NCBI RefSeq assembly: GCF_001439805.1
Contig: NZ_JYLK01000002.1
Location: 248,001-312,000, forward strand
DNA length: 64,000 bases
Reading direction: 5' to 3'
Source of the DNA: Pseudomonas trivialis
Lineage (GTDB): Bacteria > Pseudomonadota > Gammaproteobacteria > Pseudomonadales > Pseudomonadaceae
The notes below the pieces were generated by a model. The model was not told the DNA's origin. It worked only from the letters and a program-made list of their open reading frames with translations, and did not search any database. Shown here piece after piece: positions 54,328 through 63,823 of the stretch (position 1 is its first letter; each line of letters starts with the position of its first letter). The translations under genes were made by a program, and so were the position numbers.

Positions 54328-54357
54328 GTGCGGGAGCGAGCACACTCGCTCCCGCAC
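54328..54357. terminator. Convergent hairpin between nadC and the next gene
   Basis: GTGCGGGAGCGAG (54328-54340) pairs perfectly with CTCGCTCCCGCAC (54345-54357). REP-like. Confidence 0.7.
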
Positions 54358-54367
54358 AGGTTCGCGT

Positions 54368-54673
54368 TCAGACGACCAGGTTGTTCATCTCGCAGTATTC
54401 GTCCCATTCGACACCCAGCACCTCGGCCGCCTCTTTGTGCAGGGCCAGGCGTGCGTTCTCGAACTCTTCCGGTGTCGAGGTGTACTTGAGGGTCAGTTCC
54501 CAAGGCTGGAGACTCTGGCTCTCGGCCTCATCCTCGAATGCCCACTGGATCTGGTCGCGCTGATCATCAGCGCTCAGGTCCTTGATCTCTTCTTTGAGCT
54601 GCGGCGTGTCCTCAAGGTATTTTTCGAGGGCTTCTTCGTGCCGGGCTTCCTGGGTCACTTCAGTCGTGGTCAT
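54368..54673 (-). CDS. Small conserved acidic protein, DUF6388-like
   Basis: A 101-residue, acidic, helical soluble protein (ALEKYLEDTPQLKEEIKDLS, then ALHKEAAEVLGVEWDEYCEM). It resembles the DUF6388 proteins found in pseudomonads; no function is known. The ATG has GAGAACACC just upstream. Convergent with nadC. Confidence 0.65.
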   Translation of the reverse strand: MTTTEVTQEARHEEALEKYLEDTPQLKEEIKDLSADDQRDQIQWAFEDEAESQSLQPWELTLKYTSTPEEFENARLALHKEAAEVLGVEWDEYCEMNNLVV

Positions 54674-54934
54674 GGTGTTCTCTCAGATCTGGGAATGGGG
54701 ATGCATCTGGGTCATCAAGGTTGCGCAGATACGAAAGAGCGGGCGTAAATACCTGCTCGTCTGGCCTTCAGAACCATTCTTGGATCAGCTGAAAACAATG
54801 TTGCCGTTGAGACATTTCGCGCAGCGGACGCTCAGCCCGACACGCTGAACGATAATAGGCACTCTGCCGAAAGATCGCCACCCTCAGAAGGTGACTGCAG
54901 AAACCTCATTCGTTCGTTGACTGCCTGCCGTTTC

Positions 54935-55930
54935 ATGAGTAACGATCGAGCCAACATCCCCATGTGGAGAATGCATTTGCCCGCCCCCCCGAAAACCTTC
55001 TCGCTTGCGCAGGTTCAGCACCAGCTTCGGCAAATGGGTGTTGCCTTCGTCTCCCACGGCACAGCTGCGCAAAGCGCCTTTGCATTCAAGAGCCTGCGTC
55101 AGGTCGAGCCAGGCGGAATTTATTTTTTATCGCCGGGCATTGGTGATCCGCCGCCGATAACTCGCTCAATAGTCCTGCGCGAAGAAACCGATTTGTGCGG
55201 GGAAGCCAATGTAATACTGCAGGTCGAGCATCCACAGTTGGTGTTTTATCGCCTGATGGAAGCCATGGTGGCAGACCGAAAAAAACTTCAGGGCATCCAC
55301 CCTACTGCCGTTATTGGCGAGGATTGCGACGTTGACCCCGCGGCATACATAGGACCTTTCTGCGTACTGGAGGATTGTGTTGTGAAGGCCGGTGCCAACC
55401 TTCACTCCCATGTCACCGTAATGCGTGGAAGCACCATCGAAGAAGATGTCACCATTGAATCGCACTCCACTGTCGGCGCAACGGGGGTGGCCTGGATCTG
55501 GGACCCGGTTACGCGCCGAAGAGTGATTCAGCCGCAGATTGGCTACACCCGAATCAGGCAGGGCACATTCCTGGGTACCGATGTGACTGTGGTACGTGGC
55601 TCGGTCAACGAAACAACCACCATTGGTCAGGGCTGCGTGATCGCACACGGCAGCAAGATTGGTCATGGCTCACTGATCGGCGACGAGTGTCACTTTGCCA
55701 ATAACGTATCGATTGCCGGCAACGTCACACTGGGCAACCAGTGCTTTCTTGGATCAGGTGCTATCGTAAGACCACAGACGCGCATAGCCGAGCGCACGGT
55801 GGTTGGCGCCGGAGCGGTGGTGGTTAAACACATCGAGGAGCCCGGACTTTTAGTGATGGGTATGCCAGCCAAAACGGTGAAGTCGGCAACTGACGATCTG
55901 TCAGGTGTCCCAAAATCATTGGAAAACTAA
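54935..55930 (+). CDS. LpxD-like hexapeptide-repeat acyltransferase (paralogue)
   Basis: A protein of about 331 residues: an N-terminal UDP-sugar-binding-like domain (QVEPGGIYFLSPGI, then PQLVFYRLMEAM) and a left-handed beta-helix of hexapeptide repeats from about residue 120 (HPTAVIGEDCDVDPAAYIGP onward). IAHGSKIGHG corresponds to the catalytic His region of LpxD. It probably transfers an acyl group to a nucleotide-linked aminosugar. It is not in the usual lpx cluster, and its AT-richer sequence suggests transfer. The start is uncertain (54935, 54962 or 54971), with no good ribosome site. It is followed 10 bases later by another hexapeptide transferase. Confidence 0.7.
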   Translation: MSNDRANIPMWRMHLPAPPKTFSLAQVQHQLRQMGVAFVSHGTAAQSAFAFKSLRQVEPGGIYFLSPGIGDPPPITRSIVLREETDLCGEANVILQVEHPQLVFYRLMEAMVADRKKLQGIHPTAVIGEDCDVDPAAYIGPFCVLEDCVVKAGANLHSHVTVMRGSTIEEDVTIESHSTVGATGVAWIWDPVTRRRVIQPQIGYTRIRQGTFLGTDVTVVRGSVNETTTIGQGCVIAHGSKIGHGSLIGDECHFANNVSIAGNVTLGNQCFLGSGAIVRPQTRIAERTVVGAGAVVVKHIEEPGLLVMGMPAKTVKSATDDLSGVPKSLEN

Positions 55931-55940
55931 AAGTATCGAA

Positions 55941-56492
55941 ATGAACAATTACTCAATCGTTTCAGACAAGGCTGTAATAGGCGACGATGTTGTGATCGGC
56001 CGCTTCTGCATCATTGAAGATGATGTTGAAATCAAGGAAGGCGCGGTGATCGAAGACTACGCCATGGTGCTCAAAGGCGCCAGAATCGGCAGGCGTACAA
56101 GAATCGGCACCTATACGAAAATCGGTCGGAATGCAGTGATTGGGGATGACTGTTCATTCACCTCCTACTGTGAAATTCGAGACAACTGTCAGCTAGGTAA
56201 CCGTGTACTGATGGGCAGTCGCGGCACACTTTCCGCCAACACCATTGTTGAAGATGATGTGGTGATGAAATATGCATTCGTGGTCACTGACACGCCCGAC
56301 CTGACCAAAAATGACGAAAAATGCGTGGGCACGCTCAAGAAAGGCTCACGCTTCGGCGCCAGCGTCGTGATCATGCCGTCTGTGACCATTGGGGAAAATG
56401 CCGAGATTGGTGCGTGCTCTCAGGTGCGCAAGGATGTGCCTGACAACCAGGTATGGTTTGGCATACCGGCCAAGTACTATCGGGACGTTTAA
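55941..56492 (+). CDS. WbpD-like hexapeptide-repeat N-acyltransferase
   Basis: A 183-residue left-handed beta-helix transferase (VSDKAVIGDDVVIGRFCII, IGRRTRIGTYTKIG, then FGASVVIMPSVTIGENAEIG and the closing VWFGIPAKYY). It resembles sugar N-acetyltransferases of surface polysaccharide synthesis such as WbpD. It begins 10 bases after the LpxD-like gene; an in-frame start at 55905 would overlap that gene. The pair may modify a sugar used by the ligase encoded convergently next door. Confidence 0.75.
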   Translation: MNNYSIVSDKAVIGDDVVIGRFCIIEDDVEIKEGAVIEDYAMVLKGARIGRRTRIGTYTKIGRNAVIGDDCSFTSYCEIRDNCQLGNRVLMGSRGTLSANTIVEDDVVMKYAFVVTDTPDLTKNDEKCVGTLKKGSRFGASVVIMPSVTIGENAEIGACSQVRKDVPDNQVWFGIPAKYYRDV

Positions 56493-57913
56493 AAGCCGTC
56501 GACTCGGGGCTTTGGCAGCGCAATTACGCCCTGAGCCCAGAAGCGCGGCTGCAGATGATCACCACGCCCGTCCAGATAGCTTTGCCTGGCTTGCTCAAGA
56601 TGCGGAACGTCGCGGATCACCACATATAGCAACAGCCCCACGGCGAGCACACTTGTCATCCTCCACACGCCAGCAGCCAGAGGCAGAGCAACAGGCTCAG
56701 GGCTTCTGGGCACATGCAGCGCCATCAGCCAGCCCACCACCAGCGCCAGCCACACCTGCGAGTTGGGCATCACGATCACGCCATCGACCATGGACTGCGT
56801 CAACGCGCCGACCAGCGCCGCAAACAGGCATAACCGCAGAAGATCGGCACGCGTGGCAACCAAGGCACGCTCACGGATCAGGCCAACAGTCGCCCAGCCG
56901 CCCCAGCCTGCCAGAATCGCCACGCACAGCGCCGACGGCACACCCCATTCACTGGCCCATTGCAGGATGGCCTGGTGAGGGTGGGCAGCGATGGGGTTGG
57001 CCACATCGGCAAAATGCATGGGGCCGAAGCCCAACCATGGGCGCTCGGCAATCATCTGCCAGCCCTGCCACCAGATCGGGCCACGACCCGACAGCGATGT
57101 GGTGAGACGGTCACCGGCGGCACTGATAATCTCGTTGCCGGAATGGTGCGCCACCAGCATGAACAGACAGCCGTACAACAACAGGCCACCGCACACACCC
57201 GCCAATTGCCAGGCCACCCAGCGCCGCCCCCAGGGGCCGAGCCACATCAGCACAGCCGCAGCGGCTGCCATGCCGAGCCATGTACCGCGGGTGCCGCCGC
57301 TGATTGCAATCAACCACCAGACGCACAACAACGCCAACACGGCCGCGCGTGCCGGGCGCGTGCCCCTGGCGATCAGCAGGGGCAGCGCCAGCAGTGGCAA
57401 GGTGAAGGTCTGGAATTGGCCGTAGAAGCGCTTGTTGGAAAACCCGGACAGCAGCAGGTCAAGGTTGAGCAAGCGCTGACCACTGCCGAACGCGAGTATC
57501 ACCGCATACATGTACTGGACTGACTTGATCACGCACAACATCAGCACGATCAACATCAGCGCGCTGTCGATCGACTCACCACCATTGCGCCTGAGCGAAA
57601 TGACCGCCAGCGCAATCGCCCCACTGCAGATGAACAGCGCCATTTCAGTGAGTGCCCACAGAGGCTGATGCGCGAAGGCCGAAGACAGCAAACCCAACAC
57701 CATAATCAGGGCCAGGCCTACGGCGGCAGGCCGATTCACCGACCACTCGGGTGAAGACACCGACAACCCGTACACCACTGCGCACAGCCCCAGGCCAATC
57801 TGCGTGCCCCGTTGCAGATCATGCCCGCTGAATGGCGCACAGATGCCCAGCGCCAGCAGGCACGCTGTGGCAATCAGAAACAGGCTGTCGCGCTGAGTGC
57901 GGGTTAATAACAC
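56489..57913 (-). CDS. O-antigen-ligase/pilin oligosaccharyltransferase-like membrane protein (Wzy_C)
   Basis: A 474-residue polytopic membrane protein with about ten hydrophobic segments and a large loop with GRGPIWWQGWQMIAERPWLG followed by HPHQAILQWASEWG, the Wzy_C-type pattern with a loop His shared by O-antigen ligases and pilin oligosaccharyltransferases (TfpO/PilO, PglL). The start is a GTG at 57913 with AGGGG upstream, 2 bases after the stop of pilA. In some P. aeruginosa strains tfpO lies directly behind pilA and glycosylates the pilin, so this gene may do the same. LPS ligase or polymerase activity cannot be excluded. Confidence 0.72.
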   Translation of the reverse strand: MLLTRTQRDSLFLIATACLLALGICAPFSGHDLQRGTQIGLGLCAVVYGLSVSSPEWSVNRPAAVGLALIMVLGLLSSAFAHQPLWALTEMALFICSGAIALAVISLRRNGGESIDSALMLIVLMLCVIKSVQYMYAVILAFGSGQRLLNLDLLLSGFSNKRFYGQFQTFTLPLLALPLLIARGTRPARAAVLALLCVWWLIAISGGTRGTWLGMAAAAAVLMWLGPWGRRWVAWQLAGVCGGLLLYGCLFMLVAHHSGNEIISAAGDRLTTSLSGRGPIWWQGWQMIAERPWLGFGPMHFADVANPIAAHPHQAILQWASEWGVPSALCVAILAGWGGWATVGLIRERALVATRADLLRLCLFAALVGALTQSMVDGVIVMPNSQVWLALVVGWLMALHVPRSPEPVALPLAAGVWRMTSVLAVGLLLYVVIRDVPHLEQARQSYLDGRGDHLQPRFWAQGVIALPKPRVDGF

Positions 57914-57915
57914 GC

Positions 57916-58332
57916 TTATGCCCCTGTGACGCCACACCCTTTGGCGACGTATTTCGCCTCGGCGGTGGTCACGCACTTCCAGCCTTCGGTGGCGCTGCGT
58001 GTCAGTGTAATGCTCTTGCCCAGCACCGGCGCCGGGGCATCGAGTATTTCGCAACTGATGGAGCCGACGCCGGTGGCAACGTCGCCTGTCACGTCGATCC
58101 TGCAGTTGGCGGTGGGGCTGGTGCCGCCGATCAAGGCGACGGTGGGAACGGTCCCCTGGTTGAAGGTATCTTCGTAGCCGGCCTTCAACGCGCTGATTTC
58201 AGCCAGCCCGGCCGTGAATTTGGCCTTGGCCTGGTGCGTGGTGTACATGGGCAGGCCAATGGTGGCCAGGATGCCGATAATTGCCACGACGATGAGCAAT
58301 TCGATCAAGGTAAAGCCTTTTTGACGTATCAC
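57916..58332 (-). CDS. pilA: Type IV pilin, major subunit type
   Basis: A 138-residue prepilin. A short leader ends with Gly before Phe (RQKG/FTLIELLIVVAIIGI), the standard PilD cleavage site with Glu5, followed by the hydrophobic helix. Two Cys pairs appear in the C-terminal half (NCRIDV and SCEILD; KCVTT and GCGVTG), the last pair fitting the usual disulfide loop. The start is a GTG at 58332 with GGAG 7 bases upstream. It is divergent from pilC and directly followed by the ligase-like gene. Confidence 0.87.
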   Translation of the reverse strand: MIRQKGFTLIELLIVVAIIGILATIGLPMYTTHQAKAKFTAGLAEISALKAGYEDTFNQGTVPTVALIGGTSPTANCRIDVTGDVATGVGSISCEILDAPAPVLGKSITLTRSATEGWKCVTTAEAKYVAKGCGVTGA

Positions 58333-58528
58333 ATTCACTCTCCAGAATAGAACCATGACAAGGCGCGTCCTGCGCCCCGCAGTCGGCAACGGCGCCAGTG
58401 TACTCATGCGCAGGCGCTCAATCGCGCTTGGTCGCACATTCTGACATTTTGCCTCTCGAGACGAGCCTGCACGCGTCATTCCTGTGCCTAAGCTGTAAGT
58501 CTCAACGACGTGAGTACGGACCCGTGAC

Positions 58529-59737
58529 ATGAACAACGCTTCAACGACGTACGACTGGGAAGGCATCAATCGCAAAGGGCGCAGAGTGTCGGGGCAGACC
58601 ACAGCGCACAACCCTGCGCTGGTCAAGGCGCAGCTGCGCCAGCAGGGGATCAGCCCTGGCCGTGTGCGTAAAAAGCACCCAGGGCTGCCAGGCCTCGCCC
58701 AGCGGATCAAACCGTCGGATATAGCGCTTTTTACCCGCCAGTTGGCCACGCTGCTCAAGGCGGGAATCGCGCTGTTACAAGCCTTCGACATCATCAGCGA
58801 AGGCTTTGAGAATCGACAGATGCAGGCGCTGGTCAGGGGTTTGAAACAGCAGGTTGCCGCTGGTAACAGCCTGGCGCAGGCATTGCGTAAACAGCCACGC
58901 CACTTCGACGACTTGTACTGCAACCTGATAGCGGCTGGCGAGCAGGCGGGCGCACTGGAAACGCTGCTGGAGCGCGTGGCCGTCCATCAGGAAAAGACTG
59001 AGCAACTCAAGGCCAGGATCAGGAAGGCGATGACCTACCCCAGCGCCGTTATCGTGGTTGCCAGCGTCGTGTGCAGCGTGTTGCTGATCCACGTGGTGCC
59101 ACAATTCGAGCAATTGTTCGCCGGGGTCGACGGCACGTTGCCTGGTTTTACCCTGCAGGTCATCGCGCTGTCGGCGTTCATGCAGCAAGCCTGGTGGCTC
59201 ATTGCACTGGGGCTGGCGGTGGTTTTTTTCGGGGCGCGCCATGCCTGCCTTACCTCACCTGGATTCCGTCATTGGCTGGATGCCGGTGTATTGAAGCTTC
59301 CCCTGGCAGGTACACTGCTGAAAAAATCCGCAGTCGCCCGCTATGCCCGCACGCTTTCAACCACCTTCGCCGCCGGTGTGCCGTTGGTGCAAGCCCTGGA
59401 GTCCGTGGCTGGCGCGGTGGGCAATGGGCTGTTCAAACAGGCGATAGAGCATATGCGTCACGATGTATCCACGGGCATGCAACTTCATCAGTCCATGGCG
59501 AACAGTGGACTGTTCCCGCGCATGGCCATCCAGATGACCGCCATCGGCGAAGAATCCGGCACCCTCGAGCGCATGCTCGAAAAGGTGGCGAGCCACTACG
59601 AATCCGATGTGGATAACCAGGTGGACAATCTCACCAGTCTGATGGAACCGTTGATCATGGTGGTGCTGGGCGGCATCGTCGGGTCGCTGGTGATTGCCAT
59701 GTACCTGCCGGTGTTCCAGCTGGGTACGGCGTTTTGA
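58529..59737 (+). CDS. pilC: Type IV pilus inner-membrane platform protein PilC
   Basis: A 402-residue GspF/PilC-family protein with two GspF domains ([20 protein letters not shown] and [20 protein letters not shown]) and three membrane segments. It anchors the assembly motor of the pilus. It overlaps pilD by 4 bases. The assembly ATPase gene pilB, which precedes pilC in P. aeruginosa, is not here; only 196 bases separate pilC from pilA. Confidence 0.92.
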   Translation: MNNASTTYDWEGINRKGRRVSGQTTAHNPALVKAQLRQQGISPGRVRKKHPGLPGLAQRIKPSDIALFTRQLATLLKAGIALLQAFDIISEGFENRQMQALVRGLKQQVAAGNSLAQALRKQPRHFDDLYCNLIAAGEQAGALETLLERVAVHQEKTEQLKARIRKAMTYPSAVIVVASVVCSVLLIHVVPQFEQLFAGVDGTLPGFTLQVIALSAFMQQAWWLIALGLAVVFFGARHACLTSPGFRHWLDAGVLKLPLAGTLLKKSAVARYARTLSTTFAAGVPLVQALESVAGAVGNGLFKQAIEHMRHDVSTGMQLHQSMANSGLFPRMAIQMTAIGEESGTLERMLEKVASHYESDVDNQVDNLTSLMEPLIMVVLGGIVGSLVIAMYLPVFQLGTAF

Positions 59738-60600
59738 ACCTGCTGCTGATAGAGCAGCCCTGGGCCTTCGTCACCCTGGCGGTGGTACTCGGTCTTGTCG
59801 TCGGCAGTTTCCTCAATGTGCTGGTGTGGCGCCTGCCAACGATGCTCGAACAGGACTGGCGCGAACAGGCCCGCGAGATGCTCGGCTTGCCCGTGGAGCC
59901 CGCCGGGCCGACGTACAACCTGATGCACCCGAATTCCTGCTGCCCTCATTGCGCTCGACCGATCAGGCCCTGGGAAAATATTCCGCTGCTCAGCTACCTC
60001 ATGCTCAAGGGACGCTGCGCCCATTGCCATCAACCGATCAGTGCGCGCTATCCACTGACCGAACTGGCATGCGCCGTGGTCTCGGCCGTGGTCGCGTGGC
60101 ATTTCGGTTTCGGTTGGCAGGCAGGCGCCGCGCTGGTGTTGAGCTGGGGATTGCTGGCGATGAGCCTGATCGACGTGGATCATCAATTGCTGCCGGACGT
60201 GCTGGTGCTGCCCCTGCTATGGCTGGGACTGATCGGCAACAGCTTCGACCTGCTGGTGACACTGCACGAGGCGTTCTGGGGTGCGGTGCTTGGCTATATG
60301 AGCCTGTGGACGGTGTTCTGGTTGTTCAAACGGGTGACTGGCAAGGACGGCATGGGCTACGGCGACTTCAAGTTGCTGGCACTGATCGGCGCCTGGGGCG
60401 GCTGGCAAATCCTGCCGATAACGCTGTTGCTTTCATCGCTGCTGGGCGTGATCGCGGGGCTGATCCTGATGCGCCTGAACAAGACCCAGGCCTCCACGCC
60501 GATACCGTTTGGTCCTTATCTGGCAATTGCTGGCTGGATTGCGCTGCTCTGGGGTGGTCAAATAACCGACTTCTATTTGCAGTTCGTCGGTTTCAGATGA
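59734..60600 (+). CDS. pilD: Prepilin peptidase / N-methyltransferase PilD
   Basis: A 288-residue bifunctional inner-membrane enzyme that cleaves and N-methylates type IV pilins and type II secretion pseudopilins. The four-Cys zinc motif (CPHC and CAHC) is present, and the two catalytic Asp residues lie in [11 protein letters not shown] and GYGDFKLLA. It overlaps pilC and coaE by 4 bases each. Confidence 0.94.
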   Translation: MNLLLIEQPWAFVTLAVVLGLVVGSFLNVLVWRLPTMLEQDWREQAREMLGLPVEPAGPTYNLMHPNSCCPHCARPIRPWENIPLLSYLMLKGRCAHCHQPISARYPLTELACAVVSAVVAWHFGFGWQAGAALVLSWGLLAMSLIDVDHQLLPDVLVLPLLWLGLIGNSFDLLVTLHEAFWGAVLGYMSLWTVFWLFKRVTGKDGMGYGDFKLLALIGAWGGWQILPITLLLSSLLGVIAGLILMRLNKTQASTPIPFGPYLAIAGWIALLWGGQITDFYLQFVGFR

Positions 60601-61220
60601 CCTCTTCTGTGGCAACACCCTGGATTCTCGGCCTCACCGGCGGCATCGGCAGCGGTAAAAGCGCGGCGGCCCAGCACTTTATCGACCTGGGCATCGACCT
60701 GGTCGACGCCGACCACGCCGCCCGCTGGGTGGTCGAGCCCGGTCGCCCGGCGCTGGCACGCATCGCCGAACACTTTGGTGCCGGCGTGTTGATGCCCGAC
60801 GGCAAGCTGGACCGTGCCGCGTTGCGCAAGCTGATCTTTGAGGTTCCCGAACAACGCCTGTGGCTGGAAGCCCTGCTGCACCCGCTGATCGCCGAGGAAA
60901 TCCGCAGCCACCTGGCGCGTGCGCGGTCCCCCTACGCCATCCTGGTGTCGCCGCTGCTGATCGAATCCGGGCAGTACAGCATGACCCAGCGCATCCTGGT
61001 GATTGACGTGCCGCAATCGCTGCAGATTCAGCGTACCCTGCAGCGCGACGGCATCAGCGAGCAACAGGTGCAGGCGATTCTCAAGGCCCAGTCCAGCCGC
61101 GAAGACCGCCTGAACCATGCCGATGACGTGCTGGTCAATGACCAGGACCTCGCCTGGCTGCACGGCGAGGTCGAGCGACTGCACCACTTTTACCTTACTT
61201 TGCGTGGAGGCCGATCATGA
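60597..61220 (+). CDS. coaE: Dephospho-CoA kinase
   Basis: A 207-residue kinase with the P-loop [11 protein letters not shown] and the family's [13 protein letters not shown]. It makes the last step of coenzyme A synthesis. The start at 60597 overlaps the pilD stop by ATGA, a conserved arrangement in gamma-proteobacteria; a longer in-frame extension back into pilD is not coding. Confidence 0.94.
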   Translation: MTSSVATPWILGLTGGIGSGKSAAAQHFIDLGIDLVDADHAARWVVEPGRPALARIAEHFGAGVLMPDGKLDRAALRKLIFEVPEQRLWLEALLHPLIAEEIRSHLARARSPYAILVSPLLIESGQYSMTQRILVIDVPQSLQIQRTLQRDGISEQQVQAILKAQSSREDRLNHADDVLVNDQDLAWLHGEVERLHHFYLTLRGGRS

Positions 61221-61417
61221 GCCAACCCTTGACCGTCGACTGCCCAACCTGCGGCGCCCCCGTGGAATGGAAAGCGAGCAACCTCAACCGGCCGTTCTGC
61301 TCGGACCGCTGCAAACTCATCGACCTGGGCGCCTGGGCTGCCGAAGAGCACAAGATTCCGGTGGCGCCGGATGCCGAAGACGAGCTGTTCTCCGAGGATC
61401 TGCCGCCGCGACACTGA
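61217..61417 (+). CDS. yacG: DNA gyrase inhibitor YacG (zinc ribbon)
   Basis: A 66-residue zinc-ribbon protein with Cys pairs in CPTCGAP and [11 protein letters not shown], the YacG pattern. It overlaps coaE by 4 bases. E. coli YacG binds GyrB and blocks gyrase; chromosomal linkage to coaE is conserved. Confidence 0.93.
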   Translation: MSQPLTVDCPTCGAPVEWKASNLNRPFCSDRCKLIDLGAWAAEEHKIPVAPDAEDELFSEDLPPRH

Positions 61418-61472
61418 GGTCACATAAAAGCGGGACTTCCTGCGATCATCGTTTGAACGCTAAGCTGCAGGC

Positions 61473-62102
61473 ATGGACGACTCAGATTATTTGCGCCTGC
61501 TCACCGTGGCGGCCGAACAAGCCAATGCTTTCCTGTCCAATGCGCGCAAATGGGAGCGTGAGCGTTGGGTCTGCCAGCGCCTGCTGCAAGGCCTGAACGT
61601 GCCCTACCGTGCCGAAGAGTTTCACGCCGCCGGGCAGGAACCACCGGATGTGCTGTTTCGCGACGCCAGTTTCGAGGTGTTTTTCGTGCTCGATGAGGGA
61701 CGCCGTCTTAACGATGAGTGGCGCGATGAATTGCTGCGCAGGCGCAGTGCGTTTTCCCTCAGCCAATTGGTGCGGCGCGAAGCCAAGCCGCGACGCATTC
61801 CCGCCCATGAGTTCCTGCTGCGTCTGGCGCCGACATTGCGCAAAAAAGCGCATAACTATAAAGAGCGCGGCATGGACCTGGGCGAGCTGGACATCGTCGC
61901 GTTCACCAGCCTCAAGCGCGAAGTGCTGGACCTCAACAGCCATTTCCCTCCGCCAACCGAATACCTGCGCCAGGGCTGGCGCTCACTGTCGCTGGTAGGG
62001 CCCACGTTTGCCCGCGTGCTGTTCGCCCAGCCGGACGCCCCGGATTTCTTGCGCAACAATCTGGGGCGCAGCATAGTGTTCGATGTGGGCATCAGCCTCT
62101 GA
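61473..62102 (+). CDS. DUF1780-family protein
   Basis: A 209-residue cytoplasmic protein of the DUF1780 family, which occurs at this position in pseudomonads. Charged N-terminus (NARKWERERWVCQRLLQGL), then FRDASFEVFFVLDEGRRLN. A nuclease-like fold has been suggested for the family; no catalytic claim is made here. Confidence 0.8.
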   Translation: MDDSDYLRLLTVAAEQANAFLSNARKWERERWVCQRLLQGLNVPYRAEEFHAAGQEPPDVLFRDASFEVFFVLDEGRRLNDEWRDELLRRRSAFSLSQLVRREAKPRRIPAHEFLLRLAPTLRKKAHNYKERGMDLGELDIVAFTSLKREVLDLNSHFPPPTEYLRQGWRSLSLVGPTFARVLFAQPDAPDFLRNNLGRSIVFDVGISL

Positions 62103-62242
62103 GACCGCGCCTGTAACGTGGCGCCCAGTTGCAACGTCTACCAGAATGCCTATCCGCCCTTTTGAGTTACCTGACGCTATGAGCTGCCTGGCGCTCGCGA
62201 GGGTAACGGCTCCGATTTCCTTTAGCCTTGCGAGATACCCCC

Positions 62243-63541
62243 ATGACTCATCGTATTATCATCGTCGGCGGCGGCGCCGGCGGCCTGGAGTTGGCTACCC
62301 GCCTGGGCAAGACTCTGGGCAAACGCGGTACCGCCAGCGTCACGCTGGTGGACACCAACCTGACCCATATCTGGAAACCGCTGCTGCATGAAGTGGCTGC
62401 CGGCTCCCTGAACTCTTCGGAGGACGAACTCAATTACGTCGCCCAGGCCAAATGGAATCACTTCGAGTTCCAATTGGGCCGCATGAGCGGGCTGGACCGT
62501 GAGCAGAAGAAAATCCAGCTGGCTGCCACCCTCGACGAAGAAGGTCGCGAACTGGTACCGGCACGGGTGCTGGGCTATGACAGCCTGGTGATTGCAGTGG
62601 GCAGCACCACCAACGATTTCGGCACCGAGGGCGCGGCGCAGCACTGTTTGTTTCTCGACACTCGCAAACAGGCCGAGCGTTTCCACCAGCAGTTGCTCAA
62701 TCACTACCTGCGCGCCCATGCCGGGCAGACCGATGCCGTTGAGCAGATCAGCGTGGCCATCGTTGGCGCCGGCGCCACGGGAGTGGAGCTGGCCGCCGAG
62801 CTGCATAACGCCGCCCATGAACTGGCCGCCTATGGCCTGGACCGCATCAAACCGGAAAACATGCACATCACCCTGATCGAAGCCGGACCTCGGGTCTTGC
62901 CGGCGCTGCCGGAACGCATCGGCGCGCCTGTGCATAAAACCCTGGAGAAGCTCGGCGTGACGGTGCTGACCAATGCAGCGGTGAGCGAAGTGACCGCTGA
63001 CGCATTGATCACCAGCAGCGGCCAGGCGATTCCCGCAAGCCTCAAGGTGTGGGCAGCCGGCATTCGCGCACCGGCCTTCCTCAAGGAGATTGATGGGCTG
63101 GAGACCAACCACATCAACCAGTTGCAAGTATTGCCAACCTTGCAGACCACCCGCGATGAAAACATCTTCGCCTTCGGTGACTGCGCCGCCTGCCCTCAAC
63201 CTGGCACCGACCGCAACGTGCCGCCCCGCGCACAAGCAGCGCACCAGCAGGCGTCGTTGCTGGCCAAATCGTTGAAGCTGCGCATCGAAGGCAAGGACCT
63301 GCCCACCTACAAGTACACTGACTACGGGTCACTGATCTCGCTGTCGCGGTTTTCGGCGGTGGGTAATTTGATGGGCAATTTGACCGGCAGCGTGATGCTG
63401 GAGGGCTGGCTGGCGCGCATGTTCTATGTGTCGCTGTACCGCATGCACCAGGTGGCGCTGTATGGGTTCTTTCGTACGGCGATGTTGATGCTGGGCAGCA
63501 AGATCGGGCGGGGCACGGAGCCGCGCTTGAAGCTGCACTGA
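62243..63541 (+). CDS. ndh: Type II NADH dehydrogenase
   Basis: A 432-residue FAD-dependent NADH:quinone oxidoreductase. The N-terminal dinucleotide-binding motif (IIIVGGGAGGLELATRLG), the second motif (VAIVGAGATGVELAAEL), the FAD motif (IFAFGDCAACP) and the C-terminal membrane-associating segment (LYRMHQVALYGFFRTAMLML) all fit Ndh. It feeds electrons from NADH to quinone without proton pumping. The start at 62243 was chosen because the nucleotide-binding fold begins three residues later. Confidence 0.9.
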   Translation: MTHRIIIVGGGAGGLELATRLGKTLGKRGTASVTLVDTNLTHIWKPLLHEVAAGSLNSSEDELNYVAQAKWNHFEFQLGRMSGLDREQKKIQLAATLDEEGRELVPARVLGYDSLVIAVGSTTNDFGTEGAAQHCLFLDTRKQAERFHQQLLNHYLRAHAGQTDAVEQISVAIVGAGATGVELAAELHNAAHELAAYGLDRIKPENMHITLIEAGPRVLPALPERIGAPVHKTLEKLGVTVLTNAAVSEVTADALITSSGQAIPASLKVWAAGIRAPAFLKEIDGLETNHINQLQVLPTLQTTRDENIFAFGDCAACPQPGTDRNVPPRAQAAHQQASLLAKSLKLRIEGKDLPTYKYTDYGSLISLSRFSAVGNLMGNLTGSVMLEGWLARMFYVSLYRMHQVALYGFFRTAMLMLGSKIGRGTEPRLKLH

Positions 63542-63555
63542 CGTTATCCGCACAG

Positions 63556-63573
63556 GAGCGAGCTTGCTCGCTC
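63556..63573. repeat. Short REP-like palindrome after ndh
   Basis: GAGCGAGC and GCTCGCTC around TT. The core is the same as in the palindrome at 16149-16182. Confidence 0.65.
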
Positions 63574-63823
63574 TCTGCCCGCTAATGCCCTGCTGACGGC
63601 ATGAATGGTTCAATACAGGCGACGACCGGCGGGAATAATGCGCTTTAAGCGCCATTCTTATTCGATAAAGCTATAAAAAAACAGAAGTTGCGCACTTTAG
63701 ATCGTAATAATAAGATACAATTCACGGGTTTCGTTATCGCTCGACATCCGTGCCCACGCGGATTTTGTGAGCCCGAAACGGGTCGGACATGGGCGGCAAT
63801 CGGCAGAGTTAATAAGGCAGATC

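Noticed and set aside
58333..58528. Sigma-54 promoter for pilA
   Set aside because: I looked for the GG-N10-GC pattern of the -24/-12 type and found only a partial GGCAC without the downstream TTGC.
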